Assembly (NCBI GenBank): GCA_944470555.2
Contig: OX104127.1
Coordinates: 50,892,934-50,956,933 of the forward strand
Direction: 5' to 3'
DNA from: Heterobilharzia americana
Taxonomy: Eukaryota; Platyhelminthes; Trematoda; Strigeidida; Schistosomatidae
Length of the DNA: 64,000 bases
Below the pieces are notes generated by a model that ran no database searches, had not been told where the DNA came from, and was given only the letters and a program-made list of their open reading frames with translations. The position numbers and the translations under genes were made by a program. Positions 36,901 to 50,600 of the stretch are shown here, piece by piece (the first letter of the stretch is position 1; each line of letters starts with the position of its first letter).

Positions 36901-39900
36901 CACATTTTAACTGATGCTGCATGATCGGAAGTAGTTGACAGGATCATATACTTGCAATATTGTTTCGCGCCTATCAGCACTCCTCAGTAGGTCACATCTT
37001 CAACCGCATGGGAACCGGTACCTCCTAACAAAACAGTCTCCAAGCCATCATGTCATGTCATGTCATCACTGAGTTGTTCAGGGCAAGCTGATATAAAAAC
37101 AAGTGTCACTTTAAAATGTCCTACAGGTTTCAGGTGGATTATCCAACAGTTGCTACTGGGCGACAGCATTCAAATGACTGGAAAGTGAAGAGTCTGTTTC
37201 TTTTTCTGAATCAGAAAGTCTGTCACAACAAATACTAGGACACAAACGATACACTGGCTACTTCATGCCTTGCTGACTGGTGCTAATGAAAGAACACTCA
37301 GATTCAGAATTCTTTTCCGAATGGTTATTCCTTAATATTCGTAGTTCCCGGTTGTTATTCTCGAATGAATTAATCAAACCATGCCAGGAAATGGGGTTCT
37401 ACAAGGATATTTCATCATTACCTAATTATTCGCCATCTTGTAAACTGCTTGGTGGAAGCTCTCAGCAAAATTCAGGACGCATGTTTCTTCTTGTTCGGGA
37501 CTCGTTAGTTGAATGAACTCAGACCACAGTGAGTGTTGTTCCCAGTTCACAGACAATACCAAGTGGTACTCTTTTCACAAGGAGTTGATCTTTTGCTTCA
37601 ATGGCCTAATAGCTGACGCTCTGGTGTTTAAAATGATGGTTACTAGGTTCGAGTCTCAGTGAGAACTATGTCACTACTTGGGGTACAGGTTTGTCCAGCT
37701 GACAAGTCTCAGATCTGTGCTTGTATATGGATGATTATAGTTGTCAGGTCCTAAAGGTTTTTGACCATCTCTTTAAAAAAACAATCAAACCACATATTGA
37801 ACTTTAGCTCCAATTAGTTATGTATTTTCAACTGACTTATTCGTAACATAGTAAACGATAATTCGGCAGAAGAATAAATTATTGGGAATTTTCATGATAC
37901 AACATCAAACTAAGTTTGTGCTGGATAGCATATTAATTTCCCTGTACACTGGAATATTTCAGGAACAAACACTTGTGAAGCATATGAAAATGAATCCAGG
38001 TTATTCAAGCTTTCTTGAGATCATTTTCGGTATGCAACAACTGGTTCGACTATAAAATAAGATATAGTCGACTCTACGGATTGGTAACATAATGTGAATT
38101 TCCTTCAAATACGATTGGTTCGTTAGAGAACTAAATTAGTATAAGATGCCGGCGTATCATTTTAAGGTAAATCATTCATGCGGATTGACATTTTATGAGT
38201 ATTTCTGACTGAATAAACACTGACAGGACTATAGATCAAGGAATACACAATCAGAGTGGTAAAACTATAAAAAAATAATTAAGAAGACAAGCTCCTAAGA
38301 CTCACACGGATGTACAAGATCACTGAATATCCTCGAAAAGTGTACTCCAAGTCAGATAACACCGACAATCATGTTAAAACGTAGAAGTGATAATAACCTT
38401 AAAATCATATGAAGAACAGACATTCAAATAAGAATAACAACTAGTGTTACTAAAGAGCTGATACAACAGAACTTCTCGTGAATGTATGATGAAAAATCTA
38501 TTTCCAAGAAATAACTACAATAGAGTTGTGTTTAGAATATACCATGGGTAATAAAAGAGATTAGTCATTTGTTTATGAGACAATAGGTTCAAGGTTTATG
38601 TATTCTTGAAAACTAACCTTATTGTTGGTCTTTAGCCTTTATAGACATGGAATTTCCATGAAAATGAGAAGTTTATTGATGTCTTCCACTCAGCAGAGGA
38701 TGTCGCAAAACTTAGGGTCTTAACCATTTGCACTAGATCATATTTCTTTGATAGTTTTTCATTCTAGGCAATTATTTCAATGTGAAAGCCTAGTGTAAAC
38801 TAATTCACATATAAATGTATGTATACGACTAAAATTACAAAAGAAATCTGACTGGCCAGAAGATTTGAGTCAGCAACCACAAGATTATTGGTTGATGATT
38901 CACCTATTACTGGTGAAAACCAACTTTCAACGTGATCACATGTCAACATATATTTAAAAGACCATTATTATCCATAAACTACCAACATGTTTGCGCAGAC
39001 AGGTTTTCTCAACCCTAGTGCAACCAAATCTCTTAGCTCGGTCGCTAACGTGGCTTCCACAAGAACCGAAGGCTTTTTATTGGCATCCTGTTGCAACCTC
39101 GATTTTCTAACTTTCCAACTTCAATCACCATTAATGTACAGTGGGAATGGGCTATCAAATCAAAACTGTCTCACATAATCTGATCCTTGACCATAAAAAA
39201 TAGTTCATTACATAAAGTTTAAAAGGTTAATGTTTTGAGATGAAAGTCACTTCAGCTAGAGTGATTTCAATCAACCAGATATGGGATCTCTGTCCCTCAA
39301 ATATTTGTTACTTAGTATTGCTCCATTCTAAAAAATGTATCACTTATCGTCATTAATGTGGACCAAAATGGTGTTAACTGTTTTTACAATATAGGCTTCT
39401 TTTAACTAGCTATTTACTTCTTTACATTAGCGGATAAAACGTGCTTAGCTAAGAATTCTATCACACAGCTTAGTTTTGCCTGAAGTATATCGAATGTTTC
39501 ACTGTTTGTAGCAACCTTCCAAAAGTAGTGATTAGTTGGTATATTGAGGGAGAAGATTACAAAACTGTCCACATTTCATAAGGAAGATATGCGGCTAGAC
39601 CCCTCTCTAACTTGTGAAACGTTACTTCGTGTGGTGTAGACTGTTTCCAAATGTTCACATTCTACTGTCTACATCCTACTGATCAGTTCAAGCATTTACA
39701 CAATACGCCGTAAAGAATGCGCATATTAAAATAGGTAGAAGGTACGAAACGAAGATGTGTAGTAAAAGAGAGGAGAAACAATGCAGTAACAACAATAACA
39801 ATAACACCTGAATTACATCAGCTGACATTTTGTCATTCTCTTCATTGACCTTATTCTAAGTCATTCATTTCGGTATTTCTGAAGGTTAAAAGCAGAAAAC

Positions 39901-40157
39901 AGATGGAACACATCTGGAATTGAAACCTTTGAATACTAGCTAGACCGTGTTAGTGTTCAAAATGATTGTTGATAATGAACCTGTTTTTTTATTGTGGTCT
40001 ATGTGTGTGTTCACTCTGTCATACATGTGTACGTTTGTAAAGATTTTGTTGGTTTACATTTGCAGCATTTTTTCTGTAATCATCAAGTGACTGTCTGAAA
40101 ATAATGGGGAATAGGAACGAATCGTGATAAAAACAGGATTATTGTGTTTTTGAGGCA

Positions 40158-40212
<55 letters not shown>

Positions 40213-41444
40213 TTCGTTTGACTTAGGGTGCTTTAAACAAGCAAATTTACGATATCGTACGTCACTGTTCTGCATCATTTGTATGCGTAAATAGTAACTG
40301 CAGAGAGAGAAGCTAGCGAAGAAAGTGGGGAAATCGATATTCTTACGAGATCATTAGTACTTTTAAGCCCTATTGAATATGGTTTGAAATCGAATAGCTG
40401 TTAAACTGTTTGTGTTGTTGAAACTACAATGTTTTATAGGAGTCTAATGATCACCTTGTATTGTTAAAGTCAACAACGGTTACTACATTTATTTGAAGCC
40501 TTCTTATCAGTATATCATGTTGACTGAAAAATACGTTTACTAACCGAATATTGTTGGAAATGAATGACCATTACTTAATACGTAGGGCTCTATAGTAGAG
40601 TGAATTGTTAAGTAGATCAGTTACTATAAAGCACATCATTGTTCATGTTGGCTGGTGAGTGAACCACTATAGAATTTCTTACTTTTTCCCTTGAAACTAA
40701 CTAAATTGTGAATGAGTTTTGCACAAAGATCAAACTCCATGATAATCAATATAAAAAGAAAATAATCACTGGTATGAAATAAGTCTTAAAGTATTGTCAA
40801 CTGTTTATTTAGGTGACCTGCTTAAACTTTGGGCTACCAAAACATTTTCCACCGAATAAATTCTATCCAGTTCTTCCCTTTCAGTTTGTTTTAATCTTTT
40901 GAATGTTTTCTATATGTGTCATGTACTCTGGCACGTTTTTAGAATGTTTTCAAATTGTCGTTTCTCAAGCTAAGAATAAAACAAAGAAAAAACGTTACAT
41001 GTGAAGGAAATGGATTTGTAAATATTCAAAAATAGGATTGTGAACTGAACTACCACCACCAAATTACCCTCCATTCTGTGTTCATTTCTGAGTCGAGATC
41101 AGATGCTAATGTGATACCAGCTGCCCGTTTCACATTTATGCTTTTAGTACTGCTATTATGAACACCATTTGGAAGTAATAACTATTTCTTTTGAAAATAT
41201 TGTTTAGAAAGTGAATATGCTGAAATTTCCATAGTGTATTGTATAGGTTGCTTGGAATAAAATGATTATTATTATTATTGAGTACATTCGAAAGGTTACA
41301 GTTTGGGATTGTTGATTTTTCTTTGTTTCTGGCTACGTGAACTGAATAACGTCGAGATAAACAGACAGATAAAATCAAGATTGCACAGAAGAGTACCGCT
41401 TCAGTTTGTTACAATTCAAAGCAAACAATCAAAGGATATTACTA

Positions 41445-41484
<40 letters not shown>

Positions 41485-44400
41485 TGTCCCTTGGGTTCCA
41501 AGTGGAACATAGGGCTTGAGTAGCACGTCGCCATTTCACTCTCTTCTCTGCAGTCTTTTTAACCTGGCTTCACGACAGTCCACAAGCTCTCATTTCTTCC
41601 TCACACTATCTCCTCTATGTCACCCTCGGCTCGTCATTTCCCGTGCGGGTTGTACTCGAAGGCATGGCTGGCACGTGATGTCCCCGAATGGTCTTCTCAA
41701 TGTATGTCCAATGCAATCCATCTCTACTTTCTGCTGCACATTTGATGGTTGATGGGCTCTTGCTTCGTTGGTTCGTTGTCAGCCAGCCAGAGTTCCTTGT
41801 TGCTTATTCTTATTATTCTCACCATCCATCTGATCTTCAGTGTCAGTATGGAGTGACCGAAGGCAGTAGCTGTTGATGAATGTCTGTAGTTTGTTGGAAA
41901 TGCTTTTTGTAACGCACTAAGTCTCTCAGCCATCACACAGAAGCACTGGCTTGACTGACTTAGTGTTGAAAATCCGGATGTTGTTCACGCTTTATGCTGA
42001 GTGCAGAGCAATGCAGTGCAGTAGGTTTCCACAAAGATTTCAGACTGATGCAAGAAGGTCTATGTTGCTGTCTTTCCGATCCTGGCCCTGACATCCTCAT
42101 CTGTGCCTGTACCTCCTGTAGTTCAAAAGATGCTGCCTTGTCTAGGTAAGTGAAAGAGACTACTTTCTTTAGGTTTATCCCTTTCATGGTGATTGGTACC
42201 TCTTGTTGTTCATGCTGTTGTTGGTTGGGTATCTTCATCACCTTTGTCTTATCTAAGTCCACCTGAAGGAAGTCAGGTCTTCGCTGTCTCGCCTCTTCTG
42301 ACAACTCGTTGGTTTTCGCGTGTAGATCTCCAAGTTTATGCTTCAAGACATTAGACATAAATCATCATCAGCGAAATCCAAATTTCCTAGGATCTTTCCG
42401 TTGGTTCAGCCAGCGTATGCCCATCTCAAGGCTCCTCGTGGTTTGTTGCATGATCCAGTCGACCACAATCTGGAAGATCATCGTTGATAGTAGACAGTCT
42501 TGTCTTACTCCTCTCTTCACTTTAAAGGAGTAATATTGAAGTATGATGGGAAAGAGAATTCGACAAAATGAAGCTTAATGAGAACGTTCAGGTCCCAGAA
42601 GTGATCTATATTTAGTTATATATGTATATATGTGAGTGTTAACACTTGATCAATAACCTTCACATTCCACCTTTCATGGTCTTTCACATCCTCAGTAGAT
42701 AGAAAGGTGGTAAGATAACAGAAAGTGTATTGTAAATTCAAAATATGTACAGAATACAACTGTTTATGTGTACATATACACATAATGGTCTGAACTAGTT
42801 CTAGACCCTTCCTGAAGGTTATATCCTACTGATATAGCCTGTTCAACCAATCTAATATTTACACGTCCTTTTGTTCAAAACCTTGAAGCAGCATGATTGT
42901 TTGTGGAAAGCTTCAGCAGTTTCATTGCACACTATAACAAGAAGACGTCAAACACTGTATATACCTGGTCCATTGAGACCAGTTTTCAACCATGTCACCA
43001 ACAGTCTGTGAACATTGATTCCTATTATCTCAAGAACCCCATCTAGGCAGTCTATATTTTCCTACACGTCTGAAGCTAGGAGTCAAAGATGTCATGAACT
43101 AATTTCACAGTTGGGTTTAACTGCCCTTATTCTTCCCCCAACCGAATTCTAACTCAGCTACGTTGCATGTCAAGGTGGTTGGTGGCTTGGTATGCAAACA
43201 TATTTCCTAGTCATCTTTGTTGCTGAAGGTTCGCCAGTTCATCTACCAACTTGTCTGTCTTGTCGAGTACCTTTCACCCAACTTCAAAATTGCTCATATG
43301 GTATTTCTATCAAAGATGAACAGTGGTGTCAAGGCAGTTGTAGGCAAAAACTTCTGACATTTTTTGTGGTTGGATAGCTCACTTTTGTGTATCCAAATTC
43401 TTTATCGTTAACTTGTGATTATATACACCTTCGGCTTACTACCGTTCTTATCCGACATGGATAAATCTCGCTTACATTATTAAAAGGCTCTTTTTTAAAC
43501 TGACATTTGTACAATTATCAGATGATTTAAAGTCCAAAGTCTTCAATTGTTCAGGTATGATTTAGTCTACTCTATGATGTATCATTAATGCAATATATCA
43601 CATTAACTTAGACACTTTATAACGAAGAACTTCATGTTTTTTTCAAATAAACTGGTGTCTTATTTAAATAGAAAGGAATTCCAAACGTAAACAGTACGTA
43701 CGCAGAAAAAGTAAATGTGACAATGAAAGACAAACTGTCTAAAAACCAGTAAAAGATTAGATAGATGAGAAAAAGTACTTTTTCAATCTCTCAGCTACTT
43801 GAAGTACTTACATCTGTTAGCAAAAGATTTTTCATTATGCACTAGTTTCTAACAACAAAAGTTCTTGCTTTTCCTTGTACACGGCCTATCGATATGAACA
43901 TGGAACACTTTACCTCAATGTGGAAAAAACGAATGAATACCAGGAAAAGGTGGTACTCATTAATAGTAGTAGTTAGATTATACTCAAATCGCTCAGCTGT
44001 TATCTGTCAAATAGCATGACGCTTATTTCCTCTGAAGCAAATATATTAATACTACAGTGTTTTAAAACATAAACCTTAGACATCTGAATTCGCTAACCCA
44101 AGTAAATCTTTCCAGCCTACTTTTTGTCATACAGTAAAATAAACTTAAACGGTAAAAGTTAGCAGATGATGGTGTTTTCTTGAGATGACTTGCCAGCTTC
44201 TTGTTTAAAAATTTAAAATCTATTATCAGGAGTATTTGGATGGTGGCTAGCAGTGGAATCCAGGATGCGCATTTTGTCCTATTTGGGATTCGTCAGCTGG
44301 ATGTACTTGCGTCCCCGTGAGTGTCGTTCCCACTGGAATTCGGACTCGAGAGCGATCGCTTCAAACGCCAGCGCGTTATCCAATACACCACCACCTCGCC

Positions 44401-47400
44401 TGGTTAACTAGTTTACTAGTTACTAGCCGGTCCTAAGCCCGGGTTAAGAGGGAAGGTTGGGCATAGGGCTAGCAACCCTACCCCGTAAAACAAATCTAAC
44501 CGCTAAAGAAACTTCAAAGCACAAACAAAATATAAAAAATGAAAACAAACTTATTCCCCGCTGGAATCGGAGAGGCGAAATGACGCCAGTTGGTGAAAGC
44601 CTTCGGGAAGCCAATTGGCCGATGTGTCTTCTCTCGATGAAAGCGAAAGTAAACGTGGGGACATGGAATGTCCGCACGATGTTTGAACCCAGTAAGGCAG
44701 CCCAGATTGCAAAGGAGATGAGAAGGTATAACATCGAAGTGCTTGGGATTTGCGAAAGCAGATGGAATGGGAGTGGACTCTCCAAACTGTCAACTGGAGA
44801 ATCAATAATCTACTCCGGTCACCCAGACGCCAACCACGAGCACACTGAGGGAGTGGCTATCATGATGTCCTCAAGAGCATCGAAGGCTCTCATGCAGTGG
44901 GAACCAATCTCCTCCAGGATCATGGCAGCAAGACTCAACTCAAAAGGAAGAAAGGTCACAATCATACAATGTTATGCACCTACAAATAATGCAGAGCAAG
45001 AGAAAAAGGAGGAATTCTACAGACAACTGCAATCAACACTGGACAAGACCTCAGTTGGCGATATCAAAATTCTAATGGGCGACATGAATGCCAAACTGGG
45101 AGGGGACAACAAAGGAAGAGAACTAACCATGGGTCGAGAGGCGCTAGGTGAAATGAATGAGAATGGAGAATTGTTTGCAGAATTCTGTGCATTCAACGAT
45201 TTGGTGATTGGAGGCAGTGTGTTCAGGCACAAGGATATCCACAAAGCGACATGGATTTCACCAGATGGATACACTAAAAATCAAATCGACTTTATCTCAA
45301 TCTCAAGAAAATGGAGACGCAGTCTACTTGACACAAGGTCAGTCAAGAGGAGGAGCAGATGTAGGTTCAGACCACTTACTGTCTAGTGCAAGGAACCTTC
45401 CAAATCAAGTTAAAAGCCTTCAAGGAAGCTGGTGATAGACCTCAACCCAAGTACAACACTCGGAAACTGAAGGATGAAACTACAAAGGAGATCTTCAAAG
45501 CAGCCATCAAGACAAAATGGGAGACATCGAGCAACATCCCTAAAGAAACCTGTGTGGAAGAACACTGGAAGTCTTTGAAAGCTATGTGGAAAGAAACCTG
45601 CACAACAGTATTAGGAAGGAAGAAGAAAGAAGACAAGGAATGGATCTCGACAGATACCTGGAAGCTGATAGAGGAGAGGAGGATGGTGAAGCAGAAGTTG
45701 GACCAGTGCAAGGATGCTCAACGACAAGAGGAACTGAGCACAATGTATAAAACACTGGATAAAGAAGTGAAGAAGAGTGCACGCAAAGACAAACGACACT
45801 TCTACGACACACTGGCAAGTGAAGCAGAACAGGCTGCAGGTAAGAGAGACCTGACGACATTGTATCAAATAACCAGGTTGCTATCAGGGAAGAGACCAAC
45901 ACAGATGAAACCAATAAAAGATGAAGAAGGAAATTTAATTACAAAAGAAGAGAAACAGAGGAAACGATGGGCCGACCACTTCAAGAAGCTCTTGAATCGA
46001 CCACCACCTGCACTTCGTCCAGAAATACCACCTGCAGCCGCTGAACTACAAGTGAACATAAATCCCCCAACGAAAATGGAAGTCCTGAACGCCATAAAGC
46101 TACTGAAATGTGGGAAAGCAGCAGGACCAGATGGAATACCGCCAGAAGCACTGAGAACAGATGCAGAGACAACAGCCGACATGCACACACCACTATTGCA
46201 GAAGGTGTGGAAGGAAGTGAAGGTACCTGCCTGTCGACTGGAAGAAGGGTTACCTTGTCAAACTGCCGAAGAAGGGAGACCTCAGTGCTTGCAAGAACTG
46301 GCGCGGAATCACTCTCCTGTTCATCCAGAGCAAGCAAAATATTAGGCCGCATCATCCTGGAGAGGCTTAAAGATGCACTGGATTCAAAACTGCGACCGGA
46401 ACAGGCAGGCTTCAGAAAGTACAAATCATGTGCAGACCAAATTGCAACGTTACACTTCGCATCATCATAGAACAGAGCATAGAATGGCAATCAGCTCTCT
46501 ACCTCAACTTCATCGACTTTGAGAAGGCCTTTGACAGCGTCAACCGAGAGGTAATTTGGAAACTGCTTCATTACTATGGAGTACCGCTAACCTTTATTCG
46601 CCTCATTCAACAACTATATGAAGATGCTACATGCCAAGTAATCCACAATGGGAAGCTCAGTGATGCCTTTGAAGTGAAGACAGGAGTGAAACAAGGTTGC
46701 CTACTATCCCCCATGATATTCCTGATTGTGGTGGACTGGATCATGCAGCAAACAGTGGGGAGCTGTGAGAAGAGGGGGATACGCTGGACGGCGGAAAAGA
46801 ACCTAGAAGACTTGGATTTCGCCGATGACTTGTGCATAATGTCACATAAACTTGAAGATCTGCAGGCAAAAACTAACAAGTTGATAGAAGAGGCAGCGAA
46901 GGAAGACGGGACTTCAGGTGAATATAGAGAAGACAGAAGTGATGAAGATACCGCACCACCACCATCAACAACAACAACAACAACAAACTCCAATCACCGT
47001 CAACGGGAGAAACTTGAAGGAAGTAACCTCCTTCACTTATCTAGGAAGCACTGTTTCAACTACAGGCGGGACGGACGAGGACGTCAAAGTCAGAATTGGA
47101 AAAGCAAGATAGGCGTTCATTAGCCTGAAACCAGTGTGGAGATCTTCTGCACTCAGCATGTGGAACAAGATACGGATTTTCAACACCAACGTCAAGTCAG
47201 TGCTCTTGTATGGTTCAGAGACTTGGCGCGTCACGAAAGGCATTTCCAATAAACTACAGACATTCATCAACAACTGCTTACGCTGGCTCGATACTAAAGA
47301 TCTGATGGATTGCCAGAAAGAATAAGCAACAAGGAGCTCTGGGTACGAACCAATCAAGAACCTATCACGCAACAAATATGCAGGAGGAAGTGGAGATGGA

Positions 47401-47630
47401 TTGGCCATGCACTGAGAAGGCCGACTGAGGACATCACGCGTCGGGCCCTCGAGTGGAATCCCCATGGGAAGCGACGAGTTGGACGTCCGAGGGTGACATG
47501 GAGGAGGTCGTGCGAGGAGGAAATGAGAGCTTCTGGGCTGTCGTGGTACCAGGTTCAAAAGATCTCAGAGAACAGGATGAAATGGAGACGTGCTACTGAA
47601 GCCCTATGTTCCACTAGGAACCCAAGGGAC

Positions 47631-47667
<37 letters not shown>

Positions 47668-50600
47668 CAGGAGTATTTAAATGTCTTCACCGCCACTTTT
47701 GGAGTCAATTTATGCTTATATCTGTTACGATTTTTAAGCATATTAGGCTATAAAATCTCTTAAATGCACGTGATAGGGTCATTCTTTATGTCAATCTAAA
47801 CAGTGTGGGTAAACAGTGAAGCAACAAAGCTTAGTTGCCTCCTTTGTTAAAAAAAGATTTTTGGACTAAATTAATGCTTAACTCAAACAACGACCATTCT
47901 TAACTCCAGTTGAAACTAAATGAAGTTCCTTCAGGATTCACTTTGATCATAACATTAGTTGTTTTAACTCAGTGATTCACATTTCTATACTTCTTCGTAT
48001 TCACAGCATGATGGATATGTCACTGACTGCCACTCTTGGACACTCATCCCTAGTAACAAGTCGACTAAAGTTGCAGTTTACTGCTATGTCACAGAACCTT
48101 AGAACTTTCGTCTCAGTTCAATTTGATATTCGTTAGCGAATTATATAACATTCACATGTGTGAGACTGACTCATAGGTGACAGTTGACAATATTTACAAC
48201 GAACCTACAGATTATGGATAAGTGAGTCTAAACTCAGTTAATAAATGGTAGTATAGTCGCAACAGACCATGAAGGGGATTTTTCTGATTTTTGTAGGGTT
48301 AGAAAATAGACTAGTATCTGAAATAAACACCTGATGAATCCTTAATTTCAAGTTGGGATTGATCACGGAGTGATATTAGTTGGAACATCACTTAAAATCA
48401 GGAAAGACTGGACATCTGTTTCATCCTAGTATGTGATTCTTCATCAGTGTGCACCAATCCATCTGTTGGGGATCCAACCCAGGACAATCAGCTTTCACGA
48501 TCACAAATTTATAGTTAAGCCACCGGGTGAGAATCCAACAGTCCCCTCTTTTCTACTTCCGCATGTAGATTTTCAGTGTAGTCAGCCCTTCATTCAATTC
48601 CATCGTCGAGTACTTGTCATCATGTCCGGCTTTGTTTGCCTATGATTTCTCATTGGAACTTCAAAAATCTCATCTTGAATTATGTCACTAATGAGCCTTG
48701 GGCCGCAATTTGGTTTGAAGGTTTGTGAGAATTTACTTGTTGACTGCAGATTAGTATTCATCATGATCTGACATCATCTGCAGAACCGTTGAAAATCTTA
48801 AACCATTAAGCAACTCAACCTTCATATCTTTGAAGAGGGTCGTAGAACTAGGTAAGTCTGATTAGAAATAACTAATGGTCATCTATAACTAACTTGAGGA
48901 TTTTGTAATGCTATGTACTTTCGGAGTCATAATGATTCTGAGTATCTGATTAGTTATGGGGAAACCTATCAGGGACGGTGCAGTGAAACTCACTGACGTT
49001 GACAGTGCTGACAACTGCTGATACCTAATGGGATGCCTGACTAGTATCATGAGAATTCTGAAATCATCAGTTCGACACTGTACTACAAAATATATGCACT
49101 GAAATAAAGACAGAAATGACGTACTTATCGAAATAGTGAATTTATACAGCGTACTATCAGTCAATTTTCATAAAAATTCTTTACACTTTAAGTTGGACAA
49201 AGATTTTTTAATACTCTTGAAACAAAAATAAGCTAATTGTAAATTTCTTACAGGTTGCCTAAATGGACTTTTATTCATTTGTAAAATGAAACAAACTTCC
49301 CAGTTGTGAATTTTTGATCTGTCTTAATGGAAAAACAGTATGCAAAAATATGGAAAGATAATTCAGAATTTGATGTTTTGAGCAAATAACATTTTGATAT
49401 CAAGTAATGAATACTCGTTGTTAACTGATAAACATTTCATTTTGTATCTGAAAGATACAGCTGTTGAGTGATATCTTTCTTATTGAACTCCACTAGATTA
49501 TTAAATGACGTTGACCACTCCTTGAGTGATGGGCATAAATGTCTTAAAATACAGTGAACTTGCTCGGATTCGCTAAGTTCATCCTAAATCAGAAGTGTTT
49601 ATACATGTTTTTGTTTCATCTAGCGGTTTTGTTTGAGCTCTAAAGATCATTTATTCGTATTGAAGTGCCATTCAATTCTAAAACTACTTGTACAGTAGTG
49701 TAGATATTGTCACTGAACTGTTGATGGCAAAGATGAGCGGAAAGGTTGTAGTCTAAAAATAAACTTGGATGCTTACTGTTAACCATTATGAAGAAATTTA
49801 TTTTGTATCTACAGACTTTGTTTTAGTTACAATAATATGTATACATATTTCTGTATCCGAAATGATGATTTTCGTCCAACGACCCTCATTTCTTTCTCTT
49901 ATTCTCTTGACTATACACTGTATGTTTAACTTTTTCAATTTACAGAAGTGGACTGTAGAGTCAGTGAATGGGGTCCGTGGACAAGTTGTAGTTATGCATG
50001 TGGTCCAAGTATTAGTACACGTTACAGACAAGTGGAAATTAAACCAGTTAACGGAGGAAAACCATGTCCTGATTTAAATGAAACAAAACCATGCACAGGA
50101 GAGAATTGTGCAAGATTTGGACGATCTGGAACTTTAATGGTACCTTACGTTTATGATATAAAAGGTAAGCGAGTATTTAAATAAGTTGAAAATTCAGTAG
50201 AGTTTCACTTGATGTCTAACTTGACTATGTGTTTAACTATTTGACATAGCCGTGCTTTAGCAGACTTGTAATAATACTGCGGGATGATTAAAGGTGAAAT
50301 GAAAATTTAGGTCACAGCATGATTCGAACCAGCGATCACCAAATTAGTTAGGAGACCAAACTGCTGACTAGGTAGTAACGTGTCACAGATTCACATGACA
50401 GTCGGGCGAAATCCTTGGTGACTGAAGTGAAATAAAAAGTGAGTCGGCAGTCGGATCTCGTAGTTCAGTTGCTAGAACACCAGGGTGGAAATCCAGTGGT
50501 CCTTGGTTTACTTCCTATTGCTGCCCAAAATTTCATTTCACCTTCAATCATCATACAATATGTACCGTTAATGCTAAGTAAACTATTCCAATGCATTGAA

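Larger units (their letters stand above)
44238..47665 (+). mobile_element. RTE-clade non-LTR retrotransposon, near full length, inactive
   Basis: Bracketed by an exact 13-bp target-site duplication and ending in a (TAA)n tail (47633-47665), as expected for RTE elements, which prime at short repeats. From 5' to 3' it holds an inverted Sm-alpha-like SINE fragment (44238-44400), a short leader, an AP-endonuclease domain, a reverse transcriptase and a C-terminal domain. At least six frameshifts and one in-frame TAG make it non-autonomous today. It lies in sense orientation inside intron 1. Confidence 0.88.
21868..49945 (+). other. Intron 1 of the SBSPON-like gene (28,078 bp)
   Basis: GTAAGT donor, TTTACAG acceptor, phase 1. 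It contains RTE copies on both strands, many SINE-like repeats and TA/TAA microsatellites; no nested host gene was recognised. Confidence 0.85.

Noticed and set aside
44457..47633. Series of long ORFs that could be taken for a nested host gene
   Set aside because: They are frames of one RTE endonuclease/RT polyprotein with several frameshifts, a TAA tail and a target-site duplication.
49769..50077. 102-codon ORF overlapping exon 2
   Set aside because: Different frame from the thrombospondin repeat; a shadow.
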